Of a stretch of 50,401 nt of DNA, positions 42,656 through 50,401 are shown piece by piece. Location: positions 1-50,401 of the forward strand of contig JAAUSF010000026.1 of assembly GCA_012033255.1 (NCBI GenBank). The letters are read 5' to 3'. This stretch comes from Cyanobacteria bacterium RU_5_0 (GTDB lineage: Bacteria > Cyanobacteriota > Cyanobacteriia > Elainellales > Elainellaceae). The position numbers and the translations under genes were made by a program. The notes beneath the pieces are model-generated. The model had not been told where the DNA came from. It did not search any database and worked only from the letters and a program-made list of their open reading frames with translations. Every line of letters starts with the position of its first letter. The first letter of the stretch is position 1.

Positions 42656-42700
42656 AATCGTTTCATTCCATCCTTCAGAAACGCCGCTATTACAGGTTTC

Positions 42701-43822
42701 CTAGTGTAACAACGCCAACTGACTATCCGGTGGTTGGTAGCCTAGATGTTTCCAGGCGGCTGGAGTTGGAATTCGTCCTCTGGGGGTGCGTTGCAGGTAG
42801 CCAATTTGCAGCAGGTAGGGTTCATACACTTCTTCGATCGTCTGAGCGTCTTCGCCTGTAGCGGCAGCTAAGGTATCGAGTCCGACAGGTTTGCCACTGA
42901 AGTTTTCAATCATCACGGTGAGCAGGCGGCGATCCGTCCAATCGAGTCCACAGGGATCAACATTGAAGAGTTCGAGAGCTTCAGAGGCGATCGCACCTGT
43001 GATGGCTGATCCCTTGCGCTTAACTTCCACATAATCTCGGACTCGGCGCAATAGGCGATTGGCGATCCGAGGGGTGCCTCTGGCGCGACGGGCAATTTCG
43101 ATCGCTCCATCATCTGTGATTGGAGTCGAGAGGATTTCGGCGGTTCGTTTCACGATTGGGGTTAATTCCTCTAGTTCGTAGAAGCGAAGCCGTTGAATAA
43201 TCCCAAAACGATCGCGCAGAGGTGAAGTCAGTGCCCCAACTCTGGTGGTTGCGCCGACGAGCGTAAATCGTTGCAGTGGGATACTGCGAGTCCGGGCACT
43301 TTGTCCTTTGCCGATCGTGATATCCAACCGAAAATCCTCCATTGCCGGATAAAGGATTTCTTCCGTGACTCTGGGCAAGCGGTGAATTTCATCGATGAAC
43401 AGCACATCTCCCGGTTGCAGATTCACCAACAGTCCAGCAATGTCTCTAGGACGCTCTAACGCTGGAGCCGTGGTAATCTTACAGCCAACCCCCATTTCCG
43501 ATGCCAAAATCAACGCCATTGTGGTCTTTCCCAAGCCTGGAGGACCATACAACAGCAGATGATCGAGCGTTTCTTTCCGAGCTTTCGCGGCTTTAATGGC
43601 AATCTCCAACACGTCTTTTAAGTCTTTCTGCCCAATATAGTCGGCTAGCTTCTGCGGTCGCAGGCTCTCTTCCTGCTTGCCCATCTCCTCCGGATTCGCC
43701 GCCGATTTCAACAGCGATTCCCCTGCCTCCGAGGGACGCGATCGCTCCTGCTTCGGCTTCTGTGCCACACCATTTTTGTCTGGCTCTGGCTTCTGGGATT
43801 GCTTAGAAGAGATAATTGCCAT
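42701..43822 (-). CDS. ruvB: Holliday junction branch migration DNA helicase RuvB
   Basis: A 373-residue AAA+ motor that, with RuvA, drives branch migration of Holliday junctions. A variable basic N-terminus (about 55 residues) precedes [20 protein letters not shown]. Walker A is [20 protein letters not shown] and Walker B is [20 protein letters not shown]. Sensor 1 ([20 protein letters not shown]) and the arginine of sensor 2 ([17 protein letters not shown]) follow. The C-terminal winged helix ([37 protein letters not shown]) is complete. The length is slightly above the usual 340 because of the N-terminal tail. Monocistronic; ruvA is not in the window. Confidence 0.97.
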   Translation of the reverse strand: MAIISSKQSQKPEPDKNGVAQKPKQERSRPSEAGESLLKSAANPEEMGKQEESLRPQKLADYIGQKDLKDVLEIAIKAAKARKETLDHLLLYGPPGLGKTTMALILASEMGVGCKITTAPALERPRDIAGLLVNLQPGDVLFIDEIHRLPRVTEEILYPAMEDFRLDITIGKGQSARTRSIPLQRFTLVGATTRVGALTSPLRDRFGIIQRLRFYELEELTPIVKRTAEILSTPITDDGAIEIARRARGTPRIANRLLRRVRDYVEVKRKGSAITGAIASEALELFNVDPCGLDWTDRRLLTVMIENFSGKPVGLDTLAAATGEDAQTIEEVYEPYLLQIGYLQRTPRGRIPTPAAWKHLGYQPPDSQLALLH

Positions 43823-43871
43823 ATTTTTCTATGGTACAGGCGTATCGAACTATCGTCGCAACAATTTCCAA

Positions 43872-43960
43872 ATTCACGCCATGTGCAACTTGTTGACATC
43901 GCTTGTGGGATGGGCGTCTCGCCCGTCCTGATCGGGGAGGCATCTTGCCTCCCCCACTAG
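43872..43960. repeat. Truncated copy of the composite MITE
   Basis: The left end TTCACGCCATGTGCAACTT is present and is followed by TTGTGGGATGGGCGTCTCGCCCGTCC-type words, but the right end is missing. It lies between ruvB and the divergent gene at 44010 and may contribute to their 5' regions. Confidence 0.65.
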
Positions 43961-44009
43961 AAATACGGAATTGCTACAGTATCATCAGTTCGATCGAGTT
44001 TTTATCACT

Positions 44010-44564
44010 ATGTCTGAGCCAACTGAGTCAACAGGGCCAACATTGCTCATTCCGGATACGCTCACATTTGAGGAAGCGATCGTCTTTACTCGATCTCTCC
44101 TTGCCCAAATGGAGCAAAACAACCTGTCTGAGGTGGAGACTGAAGCGGCTCTTGCGAGTCTGGTCAGCCGTGAAAACGGGGCACGAGGATTCTTTGTCAC
44201 TTACCTGACCGACGATCGCCCCTTTGCAGATCAACCCTCTGATGCGATCGTGCGGGCACTGCAATCTTCTCCTGAAATCGTGGCGGAACTGTTGGTGAAA
44301 AATCTGGCAATGTCGGCAGCAATGGCAATCACGCATCGACGCAACCAGAACGAAGACATGGCACAAGGTTCCGATCGAGTGCAACGTCGTACAGCCCATT
44401 TAATTCAACGGGTTCAACTCCCTGAAGTGTCCCAAAAGGCACAAATGCTCTACAACAGCGCAAAAACAGGAGCCGGAGAGTATCAGGGATTTCTCGATCG
44501 ATGGGGCTATGATGTCGAGCAACGGCAAGCGATTCAGGAGGTCATACACCTCAAATTGGCATAA
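44010..44564 (+). CDS. Conserved hypothetical protein
   Basis: 184 residues from ATG 44010 (MSEPTESTGPTLLIPDTLTF). It is a mostly helical, acidic, soluble protein: FEEAIVFTRSLLAQMEQNNL, LSEVETEAALASLVSRENGA, ARGFFVTYLTDDRPFADQPS, EIVAELLVKNLAMSAAMAIT and a C-terminal YQGFLDRWGYDVEQRQAIQE. It has no signal peptide or membrane segment. I recall similar proteins in other cyanobacteria but not a function. The frame could extend to 43971, but the upstream part is MITE-derived. Transcribed alone. Confidence 0.75.
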   Translation: MSEPTESTGPTLLIPDTLTFEEAIVFTRSLLAQMEQNNLSEVETEAALASLVSRENGARGFFVTYLTDDRPFADQPSDAIVRALQSSPEIVAELLVKNLAMSAAMAITHRRNQNEDMAQGSDRVQRRTAHLIQRVQLPEVSQKAQMLYNSAKTGAGEYQGFLDRWGYDVEQRQAIQEVIHLKLA

Positions 44565-44695
44565 AATTACGGCACTGTGACGACGAAAAAACTGCCCAAG
44601 ATGGCAGCACAGGGACGCATGATAAGCGCCATGTCACTGAGGAGCCAGATGCGGGGAAATCCCTGCACGTCGAGTTTAATCACTACAACCTGATA

Positions 44696-46615
44696 TCAGA
44701 GCGTACTCAAATAGGTTTCGATCGCGGTGTTCACCAGTTCAGTCATGGGTTTACCCTGGGCAATAGCCGCCGCTTTGAGGCGATCGTAGACATCATCTCG
44801 CACTCCAATTCGGTGTCGAGATTTTCCAGTACTCAGCGTGGTTTGAGGCGCGATCGGTTGATAGGTGGCAGCAAACTCTCGCAGCGCATTAAACCCGATG
44901 CGATGGCAAAAGTCACCAAAGCTTTCACTAGCATCGCGACTCTGCTTGAAGAATACCAATAGCGGCTCCAGCGTTTTCTCCAAATCCTCGATCGCCATGC
45001 CATCCAGATAAGGCTCAGACAGGCGAGTTTGATTGGGATCGGCTCCTAACCAGATTTGATAGGCTCCTGGTTTTTGACCCACGAACCCCAACTCTGCCAG
45101 ATAAGGACGAGCGCAACCATTGGGGCATCCGGTCATCCGAGTGATGAAATGCTCTTGAGACAGCCCAACTTTATCTAGTATGGCACGGAGGCGATCGAGG
45201 ATTCCGGGCATGACTCGTTCCGATTCGGTGATGGCTAACCCGCAGGTCGGCAATGCCGGACACGCCATTGAATAACGCACCAACGGATCAATATCGGATT
45301 CTTTTTTGATGCCGTAGCGATCGAGAATCCCTTGAATCTCCTCTTTTTGGGACGGCTCAATCTCGTAGAGCAGCACATTTTGGCTAGGCGTGACGAGCAT
45401 GGGCAGGTTGAAAGTTGTCACGATTTCCCGTAGAGCCGTTTTCAGTTGAAATGAACCGTCATCTTTAATGCGACCATTTTCAATCGAAATCCCCAAAAAG
45501 AGCTTGCCGTCGCCTTGTTCATGCCAGCCCAGAAAGTCTTCAAACTTGAAGTTTGGGGTAGGTTTCATCGGTTGAATCGACTTACCAAAATAACCCTCAA
45601 CTGTTTCGCGGAATTTTTCAACACCCCAATCATGCAGCAGATACTTCATCCGAGCGTGACGGCGATTAACGCGATCGCCGTAATCTCGTTGAGTCGCGAC
45701 GATCGCCTTGATCACGTCATACACATCTGCTCGATCGACATAGCCGATCGGGTCAGCAACACGAGCAAAGGTTTCTTCGTTATTGTGAGTGCGTCCGAGT
45801 CCGCCGCCCGCATAGATATTGAAGCCTTCCAGTTCTCCCTGATCGTTAGTGATTACTACTAAACTGACATCTTGAGAGAACAGATCGACTGAATTGTCTC
45901 CTGGCACTGTGACGCAGCACTTAAATTTGCGCGGCATATAGTGGGTGCCATAAATCGGCTCTTCCTGTTCCTGGAAAATTGTGCCGTTGCCGTTGCGTTG
46001 CAGTGCAGAGAGAACATCAGGATTCGGTTCGGCGGTGATTGCTTTTTCCCCATCCAGCCAGATTTCATAATAGGCACCCGTTTGTGGCATCAGCAGATCG
46101 GCAATGGTGTTCGCATACTCTCTGGTGTAGAGATAGTCCGGGCGATTTTTGTAGGGAGCCGGAGGAGCCATAACATTACGGTTGAGATCGCCGCACGCGC
46201 CTAGCGTTGACCCCATATTGCGAATAATCGTCGCCATCACCGTTTTGAGGTTTTCTTTGAGAACACCGTGAAGCTGAAACCCTTGACGAGTTGTGGCTCT
46301 AAGAGTTTGATTCCCATACTCATCCGAAAGGCGATCGAGCGTCAGGTAGAGTTCCGGCGGAATGAAGCCTCCCGGATTGCGGGTTCGCAGCATAAACTGA
46401 TAGTCTTTCTCCTGCCCCTTCACCCGATTATCCCGGTTGTCCTGTTGGTAAGACCCGTGAAACTTAAGGATTTGGATGCCATCCTCGCTGAAGTGCGTGG
46501 TATCTTGCAAGATTTCAGTGGCGATCGGTTCACGCAACGAGTGGCTACGCTCTTTGACGCCTTCAACTTTAGAAACTTTAGGAGCGGTGACAGGAGGGGT
46601 AGGAGTAGTGACCAT
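44696..46615 (-). CDS. sir: Sulfite reductase, ferredoxin-dependent
   Basis: A 639-residue cytosolic enzyme that reduces sulfite to sulfide with six electrons from ferredoxin. The siroheme/4Fe-4S ligands are in [15 protein letters not shown] (about 455-470) and [20 protein letters not shown] (about 497-516). Two ferredoxin-like repeats are seen ([39 protein letters not shown]), and the QLHGVL and [10 protein letters not shown] segments fit Sir rather than NirA. The last 40 residues ([20 protein letters not shown], then [17 protein letters not shown]) look like a ribbon-helix-helix DNA-binding unit appended to the enzyme. Monocistronic; the HU gene lies upstream on the same strand, separated by a MITE. 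Confidence 0.93.
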   Translation of the reverse strand: MVTTPTPPVTAPKVSKVEGVKERSHSLREPIATEILQDTTHFSEDGIQILKFHGSYQQDNRDNRVKGQEKDYQFMLRTRNPGGFIPPELYLTLDRLSDEYGNQTLRATTRQGFQLHGVLKENLKTVMATIIRNMGSTLGACGDLNRNVMAPPAPYKNRPDYLYTREYANTIADLLMPQTGAYYEIWLDGEKAITAEPNPDVLSALQRNGNGTIFQEQEEPIYGTHYMPRKFKCCVTVPGDNSVDLFSQDVSLVVITNDQGELEGFNIYAGGGLGRTHNNEETFARVADPIGYVDRADVYDVIKAIVATQRDYGDRVNRRHARMKYLLHDWGVEKFRETVEGYFGKSIQPMKPTPNFKFEDFLGWHEQGDGKLFLGISIENGRIKDDGSFQLKTALREIVTTFNLPMLVTPSQNVLLYEIEPSQKEEIQGILDRYGIKKESDIDPLVRYSMACPALPTCGLAITESERVMPGILDRLRAILDKVGLSQEHFITRMTGCPNGCARPYLAELGFVGQKPGAYQIWLGADPNQTRLSEPYLDGMAIEDLEKTLEPLLVFFKQSRDASESFGDFCHRIGFNALREFAATYQPIAPQTTLSTGKSRHRIGVRDDVYDRLKAAAIAQGKPMTELVNTAIETYLSTL

Positions 46616-46780
46616 TGCAGCTATCTAAACGAATTTAAAACAAAACAGCCCAACTTAACGATGACTATCATCAATTATGCCCGGTATTCCGAGCGGAATT
46701 AGGCTAATTAAGGATAAGTATGATCCTAGCATTACACCCTTTGGTTAGGGTGCCTTGCATCGTTAGGAAAGTTTTATTTT

Positions 46781-46907
46781 GACGCGATGTGCAACTTTAA
46801 CGGTTACAAGCTTTGATTTCTGGTGAGGTAAGCATCTTGCCTGCCCCGATCTGGATGGGCTAGACGCCCATCCCGCAAGAGATGTCAAGAAGTTGCACAT
46901 GGCGTTA
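46781..46907. repeat. Composite MITE, copy lacking the nested core
   Basis: GACGCGATGTGCAACTT (46781-46797) and AAGTTGCACATGGCGTTA (46890-46907) are inverted repeats. The inside carries GGTAAGCATCTTGCCTGCC and GACGCCCATCCCGCAAGAGA, as in the copy at 16663. Where that copy has the 105-bp TTACAGC...GCTGTAA core, this one has only TTACA. It lies in the gap between sir and HU. Confidence 0.78.
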
Positions 46908-46921
46908 GTTTAGCTGTTTTC

Positions 46922-47200
46922 CTACTTGGGCGAAACCAAGTCTTTAAACAATTTGCCTGCTGAAAAAACGGGAACGACGGTTTCTGGAATCGTCATCGTT
47001 TCGCCCGTTTTGGGATTGCGTCCTTCTCTGGCTTGACGCTTACGTGCCTCGAATGAACCGAATCCTACTAAGGTCACTTTGTCTTCAGATGACACAGCTT
47101 CCATGACAGAATCCAAAATGGCAGACAGAATCGAATCTGCCTGTTTTTTAGTCACACCTGCTTTTTCGGCAATTTTATCGACTAGTTCACCTTTGTTCAT
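46922..47200 (-). CDS. hup: HU family DNA-binding protein
   Basis: 92 residues from MNKGELVDKIAEKAGVTKKQ at 47200; an open frame to 47254 is non-conserved. HU bends and compacts DNA in the nucleoid. The dimerisation helices (ADSILSAILDSVMEAVSSED), the strand pair VTLVGFGSFEARKRQAREGR and the DNA-binding arm RNPKTGETMTIPETVVPVFS with the proline at the tip are all present. The length matches cyanobacterial HU (about 93). Monocistronic, with a MITE-like element after its stop. Confidence 0.96.
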   Translation of the reverse strand: MNKGELVDKIAEKAGVTKKQADSILSAILDSVMEAVSSEDKVTLVGFGSFEARKRQAREGRNPKTGETMTIPETVVPVFSAGKLFKDLVSPK

Positions 47201-47288
47201 AAGTGAATATCCCTGAAATCCTTTACTGGAATTGTTTTGCCGGAATTGTATCACAGGGCTTAAAAGCTGGTACTACTTTTGCAAAGTT

Positions 47289-47558
47289 CTACTCACTTTT
47301 TGTTGACTCAAGGTGGTAAGTCAATTCAGAAGAGATCAGGGTTTGCTGGTGTTGTTCAGCGTGATGATGCAGCGTAAAGAGGAAACAAGCTACGCCAAAC
47401 AGTCCTAAAATGATGGCGATCGTTCCATTTAGAGAAACCGCAAAAGCCGGACTGGGAGAACGTTTTGAGGTGAGTGGATGTTGCATCGTAGCATCTTCTA
47501 CAGGCACACTTGCTTCAGTCGGTTGTAGTGTGCCCATACGCCTCATCAAACCATTCAT
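47289..47558 (-). CDS. Hypothetical single-TM protein
   Basis: An 89-residue protein with a polar N-terminus (MNGLMRRMGTLQPTEASVPV), one membrane helix (LNGTIAIILGLFGVACFLFT, about residues 43-62) and a His-rich short tail (LHHHAEQHQQTLISSEL). The N-terminus is probably cytosolic. I do not recognise it. Upstream (47559-47864) lies no gene, only an AAATCTAAAATCCGAAATCC-type repeat and a GGGATGGGCATCTTGCCCG word. Confidence 0.5.
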   Translation of the reverse strand: MNGLMRRMGTLQPTEASVPVEDATMQHPLTSKRSPSPAFAVSLNGTIAIILGLFGVACFLFTLHHHAEQHQQTLISSELTYHLESTKSE

Positions 47559-47864
47559 CTCTTAATCTCTAGACAAATTCCTGAGCCGTTCAATATTTGA
47601 AGTTTTGCTAAGAACTGAGATAGACACTGCTCACCTCTCTCAGTCAATGGTCATACCAATTTAAACAAAGGATGCAACAGAATCAATGCAACAGATCATG
47701 GATTGAAACCATTGTTTCATCAAGCTTCTGCAATCCAAAATCTAAAATCCGAAATCCAAAGTGGTATCAATTATCATTTGCTAGTAAGCTGAACCCTATT
47801 CAATCTGCCCATCACAAATTTCCAGAATTCTTGTGGGATGGGCATCTTGCCCGTTCACTTGTGC

Positions 47865-48833
47865 CTAAAAACGGACGGTTCCGGGCAGATTTGGGGTGAT
47901 ACCGACCGTGACTTCTTCATCCCAACGAACCCGAGTCAGGTTTGCATTGCTGAAATCAACGTTTTTGAATTCGGCTTGGGTGAAATCAGCGTTGGTTAGA
48001 TCGGCTCCTCGGAAACTTGTTCCCCAATGGGTCGCAATCATCAGGGCTAGCTGAGCGATCGGGGCGTGCTTTTCTTCCCCTTTGAGCGATCGCCATCCCA
48101 TATATGTACTTAGGAGCAGCAAAGTTGTCACAATGATTACGGAAAACGTCCCAGAGGGCGCAATCTTAGCCGAAACCAATAATACGAGAATAAACAGCCC
48201 AGCCGCCACGATCGCACTGACAATGCTAAATGCGAACGCCGTTGCAATCGTGACAACGGTAGCGGCAATGGTGATGAGAGCGATCAGAAAGTTTGAAATG
48301 ACAGCAATAGAGACTACTGCCGCAAACACGATCGTCACTCGGCTGATCATTGTGTCTACAAGCGGAATCAGGATGGCTCCAACGATCGCGACAAAAAAGG
48401 CATTCACGAAAACTCGGAAGCCAAATCTTGCACCAGAATGAACAGCGAGAATCGTGAAACTAGTCAGCACAGCCAGCATCAACCATCCTGCCACCACCAT
48501 GACATTCTCATGTCCTCTGGTGACGTGGTTAAGCAACCAGCTCATTGAGGAACCGATAAGCTCTGCACAGCCTCCAAGCAATCCTGCGGTAGCAAGTAGG
48601 CCGATCAACAGGAGCAGGGCAGCGTTCTCGCTTAATCCGGTTTTAGCATTGGTGAAGTTGGCTTTTCTCAAGATGGCATCAGTAAAATCCGCGCTGCGAA
48701 TATCTGCTCCACTGAAATCTGTGCCAGAGAGATCTTTCCCTTTGAACGATCGACCTCGGAGATCCTGCCTTCTAAAGTTTCGCTCTCCCTGTGTGTAGAG
48801 CCGTAACAGTTCATCTGCATTCACGACGCCCAC
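47865..48833 (-). CDS. Pentapeptide-repeat protein with central membrane domain
   Basis: A 322-residue protein with an unusual sandwich. Residues 15-65 hold pentapeptide repeats (RRQDLRGRSFKGKDLSGTDF, SGADIRSADFTDAILRKANF). The centre (about 70-255) has six to seven hydrophobic helices (AALLLLIGLLATAGLLGGCA; AVVSIAVISNFLIALITIAA; FSIVSAIVAAGLFILVLLVS). A second pentapeptide block follows at about 275-302 (SFRGADLTNADFTQAEFKNV). The two blocks would lie on the same side of the membrane if the helix number is even, and could form one right-handed beta-helix. Related cyanobacterial proteins are known, without a function. Start GTG/ATG at 48833. Confidence 0.85.
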   Translation of the reverse strand: MGVVNADELLRLYTQGERNFRRQDLRGRSFKGKDLSGTDFSGADIRSADFTDAILRKANFTNAKTGLSENAALLLLIGLLATAGLLGGCAELIGSSMSWLLNHVTRGHENVMVVAGWLMLAVLTSFTILAVHSGARFGFRVFVNAFFVAIVGAILIPLVDTMISRVTIVFAAVVSIAVISNFLIALITIAATVVTIATAFAFSIVSAIVAAGLFILVLLVSAKIAPSGTFSVIIVTTLLLLSTYMGWRSLKGEEKHAPIAQLALMIATHWGTSFRGADLTNADFTQAEFKNVDFSNANLTRVRWDEEVTVGITPNLPGTVRF

Positions 48834-48964
48834 CTCTTTGTTATGCTCATAGCATTTTTATGCCACCAAGGAACACTGACTGGCAGACTGCCACCTCTAA
48901 TAAAAGTCGTAACAGATTGACCCGTGTTCCATCCATGTTGACATTAATTCGATAAACTTTAGCG

Positions 48965-50200
48965 CTAGTTTGCTAGCCTTTCCATTAAGCAGTCTGCAAT
49001 TCGACGAGATGCCCCCGATTCTCCCATGCGAACACGACCGTTTTCAGCAATACACTGTAGTCGATCGTGATCTTGCCAGAGAGATTGGACGATCCTACCT
49101 ACTTCAACAGGATGACTAGTCAAAATTACGGACGATCCCAATAAACGGTTTTGAGCTTCCGCAAAAGCAGGCGTCAATTGTGGTCCCTTGCCAGGAAAGA
49201 TAATGGCAGGTTTGCCTAACCCCACAAGTTGCTCTGTTGCTGTTCCAGACATGGCGATCCCAAGGTCTGCTTGATGCAAACAATCGTTAAATGCTGATTG
49301 AGTTAAGATTAGCGTGGCACGGGATCGAGTGAATTTCAAGCCTGAAAAAGAGGAAGGCTGGTGCCAACCGCCAGCCGCTAACGTCTGTTGAAATGGACTC
49401 AGATCGAGCCTAGGGGCGATCGCTGCCAAAAAAAGCAGCCTTTGATCCTCAAAAGTAGCCATCAGCGAGGCGACAGCCCTAACCATCAATTGCCAATTTT
49501 CATATGCCTCTGGAATTCGCGAACCCGGAAGCAAAACAAATGTAAGGGGACGCGCCGAGGCAAAACCCGCCTCAGACCAAAAATCAATTCCGGCAGGTTC
49601 CAACCCATCCATCATCGGATTGCCCATATCGAACGAAGGGATCGCCCATTTCTTCAAAATTGCAGTAGTCAATCGATCTCTAGGAAACACCGCTTTACAG
49701 TCTTTGCGGCTCATTAACCACCGTTCCCACGGCAGATAGACTGACCCTGACCAACGTTCCAGACGTTCAAACCAGTGATTTCGGGAGAGCAGCCCTTGTT
49801 CATCACGTAAATAATACTCGGATTTAGCAGTACCCACAAAGGCATAGGCTGCACCACTCCACCAGGCAAATAGTAGTGGTACGATATCTCCCACAGCTAG
49901 AATCATTCCGCCTGCGTTTGCCCAAGCCCGGACGGTTTGAAGCTGTGCCAAGGTTAGCCCCAATAAACCGCCTTGCAAATCTCGCACGAATTGCCGTCCA
50001 TCCATGTAGATGAACCCACCAGAAGGCATTTGTTTCACAGAACCAACGATTGGAATCCCATGCTGGGTATATGCTAACCCTTCCCCAACGATCGGCAGAG
50101 CTGCCAGTTTTGGCTGAGCCGGATGCTGCTGAAGTTCCTGCAAGATACGCAGGGCGATTATGTCTTCACCATGACCATTGCTGAGACAGAGGAGCTTCAC
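48965..50200 (-). CDS. Lipid-A-disaccharide synthase-related protein
   Basis: A 411-residue GT-B-fold protein of the LpxB-related family described in cyanobacteria and plants (TIGR03492 as I know it). The start MKLLCLSNGHGEDIIALRIL is the family hallmark, followed by LPIVGEGLAYTQHGIPIVGS, GLLGLTLAQLQTVRAWANAG, the donor-site strand TFVLLPGSRIPEAYENWQLM and GIAMSGTATEQLVGLGKPAI with the FPGKGPQLTPAFAEAQNRLL segment. It is not true LpxB, and its product in the cell is not established. Complete and of normal length. The ATG at 50200 is preceded by a weak GAGG-like site. Transcribed alone. Confidence 0.88.
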   Translation of the reverse strand: MKLLCLSNGHGEDIIALRILQELQQHPAQPKLAALPIVGEGLAYTQHGIPIVGSVKQMPSGGFIYMDGRQFVRDLQGGLLGLTLAQLQTVRAWANAGGMILAVGDIVPLLFAWWSGAAYAFVGTAKSEYYLRDEQGLLSRNHWFERLERWSGSVYLPWERWLMSRKDCKAVFPRDRLTTAILKKWAIPSFDMGNPMMDGLEPAGIDFWSEAGFASARPLTFVLLPGSRIPEAYENWQLMVRAVASLMATFEDQRLLFLAAIAPRLDLSPFQQTLAAGGWHQPSSFSGLKFTRSRATLILTQSAFNDCLHQADLGIAMSGTATEQLVGLGKPAIIFPGKGPQLTPAFAEAQNRLLGSSVILTSHPVEVGRIVQSLWQDHDRLQCIAENGRVRMGESGASRRIADCLMERLAN

Positions 50201-50297
50201 GAGGGGTTAGAAAATTGAAGGATAAAAATTTAGAAATTGTTTTCAAATTTTAGAGGAGATAGGTCACTGGCTGATCAGCAATTCTCAGTATGGAAAT

Positions 50298-50401
50298 TTA
50301 GCTGGTGTTGGGCGGGATGTCTAGCTCTAGCCCTTGCAGCATGAAGGTAAGCAGATGATCCCAACTGTCGAAATACATGTACCGGGTTAACGCCCGCAAA
50401 T
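50298..50401 (-). CDS. C-terminal end of a CDS cut by the window edge
   Basis: The last 33 codons of a frame that enters from the right edge read LRALTRYMYFDSWDHLLTFM and then LQGLELDIPPNTS before the stop at 50298-50300. The frame is open to the edge and amphipathic-helical, resembling the C-terminal helix of TetR/AcrR-type regulators. That guess is weak; the rest lies outside the window. Confidence 0.45.
   Translation of the reverse strand, partial: LRALTRYMYFDSWDHLLTFMLQGLELDIPPNTS

Overview
The window looks like the chromosome of a filamentous, Leptolyngbya-like cyanobacterium. The evidence is the high density of the HIP1 octamer GCGATCGC, genes typical of the phylum (a CCB-type cytochrome b6f assembly factor, DUF3611 and DUF1361 proteins, ferredoxin-dependent sulfite reductase, a Ser/Thr kinase fused to WD40 repeats, a lipid-A-disaccharide synthase-related protein), and intergenic regions filled with cyanobacterial short dispersed repeats. 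The genus is an inference. No rRNA, CRISPR array or complete insertion sequence was seen.

Layout. 1-3.3 kb: a short-chain dehydrogenase, a three-gene mini-operon that starts with a 30-codon Tat-leader-like peptide, and an AraC regulator. 3.3-9.4 kb is the accessory part: gene debris, a MazEF toxin-antitoxin pair followed by an attC-like hairpin, 3-methyladenine DNA glycosylase, small unknown ORFs with their own promoter and terminator, a dense tRNA array (7.48-8.56 kb), a second attC-like hairpin in inverted orientation, and further debris. 9.4-19.7 kb: housekeeping genes (phosphoglycerate mutase, DHH phosphoesterase, HNH nuclease, alanine racemase, Dus) and a large FN3 lipoprotein, separated by nested MITE-like repeats. 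19.8-26.1 kb: a possible IS200/IS605 scar, a glyoxalase-fold protein, a CCB-like factor, PadR, the kinase-WD40 protein and a RelE-type toxin-antitoxin pair. 26.5-34.4 kb: carB, three tandem paralogous small proteins of unknown function, TatC, DUF3611, a CPBP protease and ClpS. 34.5-50.4 kb: an RTX repeat protein, an orphan response regulator, TrhO, a DMT transporter with a coiled-coil N-terminus, a TPR protein, RuvB, sulfite reductase with a ribbon-helix-helix-like tail next to HU, a membrane pentapeptide-repeat protein and an LpxB-like protein. A cut CDS lies at the right edge.

The most unusual region is the tRNA array. It has nine recognisable, essentially full-length tRNA genes (Asp, Glu-CTC, Tyr, Ser-GCT, Arg-ACG, Ser-TGA, Asn x2, Gln-CTG, Gln-TTG gives ten counting both Asn copies), plus one chimeric and one truncated gene and a terminal relic. 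Most spacers are 5-9 nt and several genes encode CCA. Two genes are interrupted by short palindromic mobile repeats: tRNA-Asp in the T-loop and one tRNA-Asn between positions 37 and 38 of the anticodon loop. Other candidates for something undescribed are the triplicated small proteins at 30 kb and the attC-like pair around the array. All calls come from reading the sequence and supplied translations; no database search or folding program was run.
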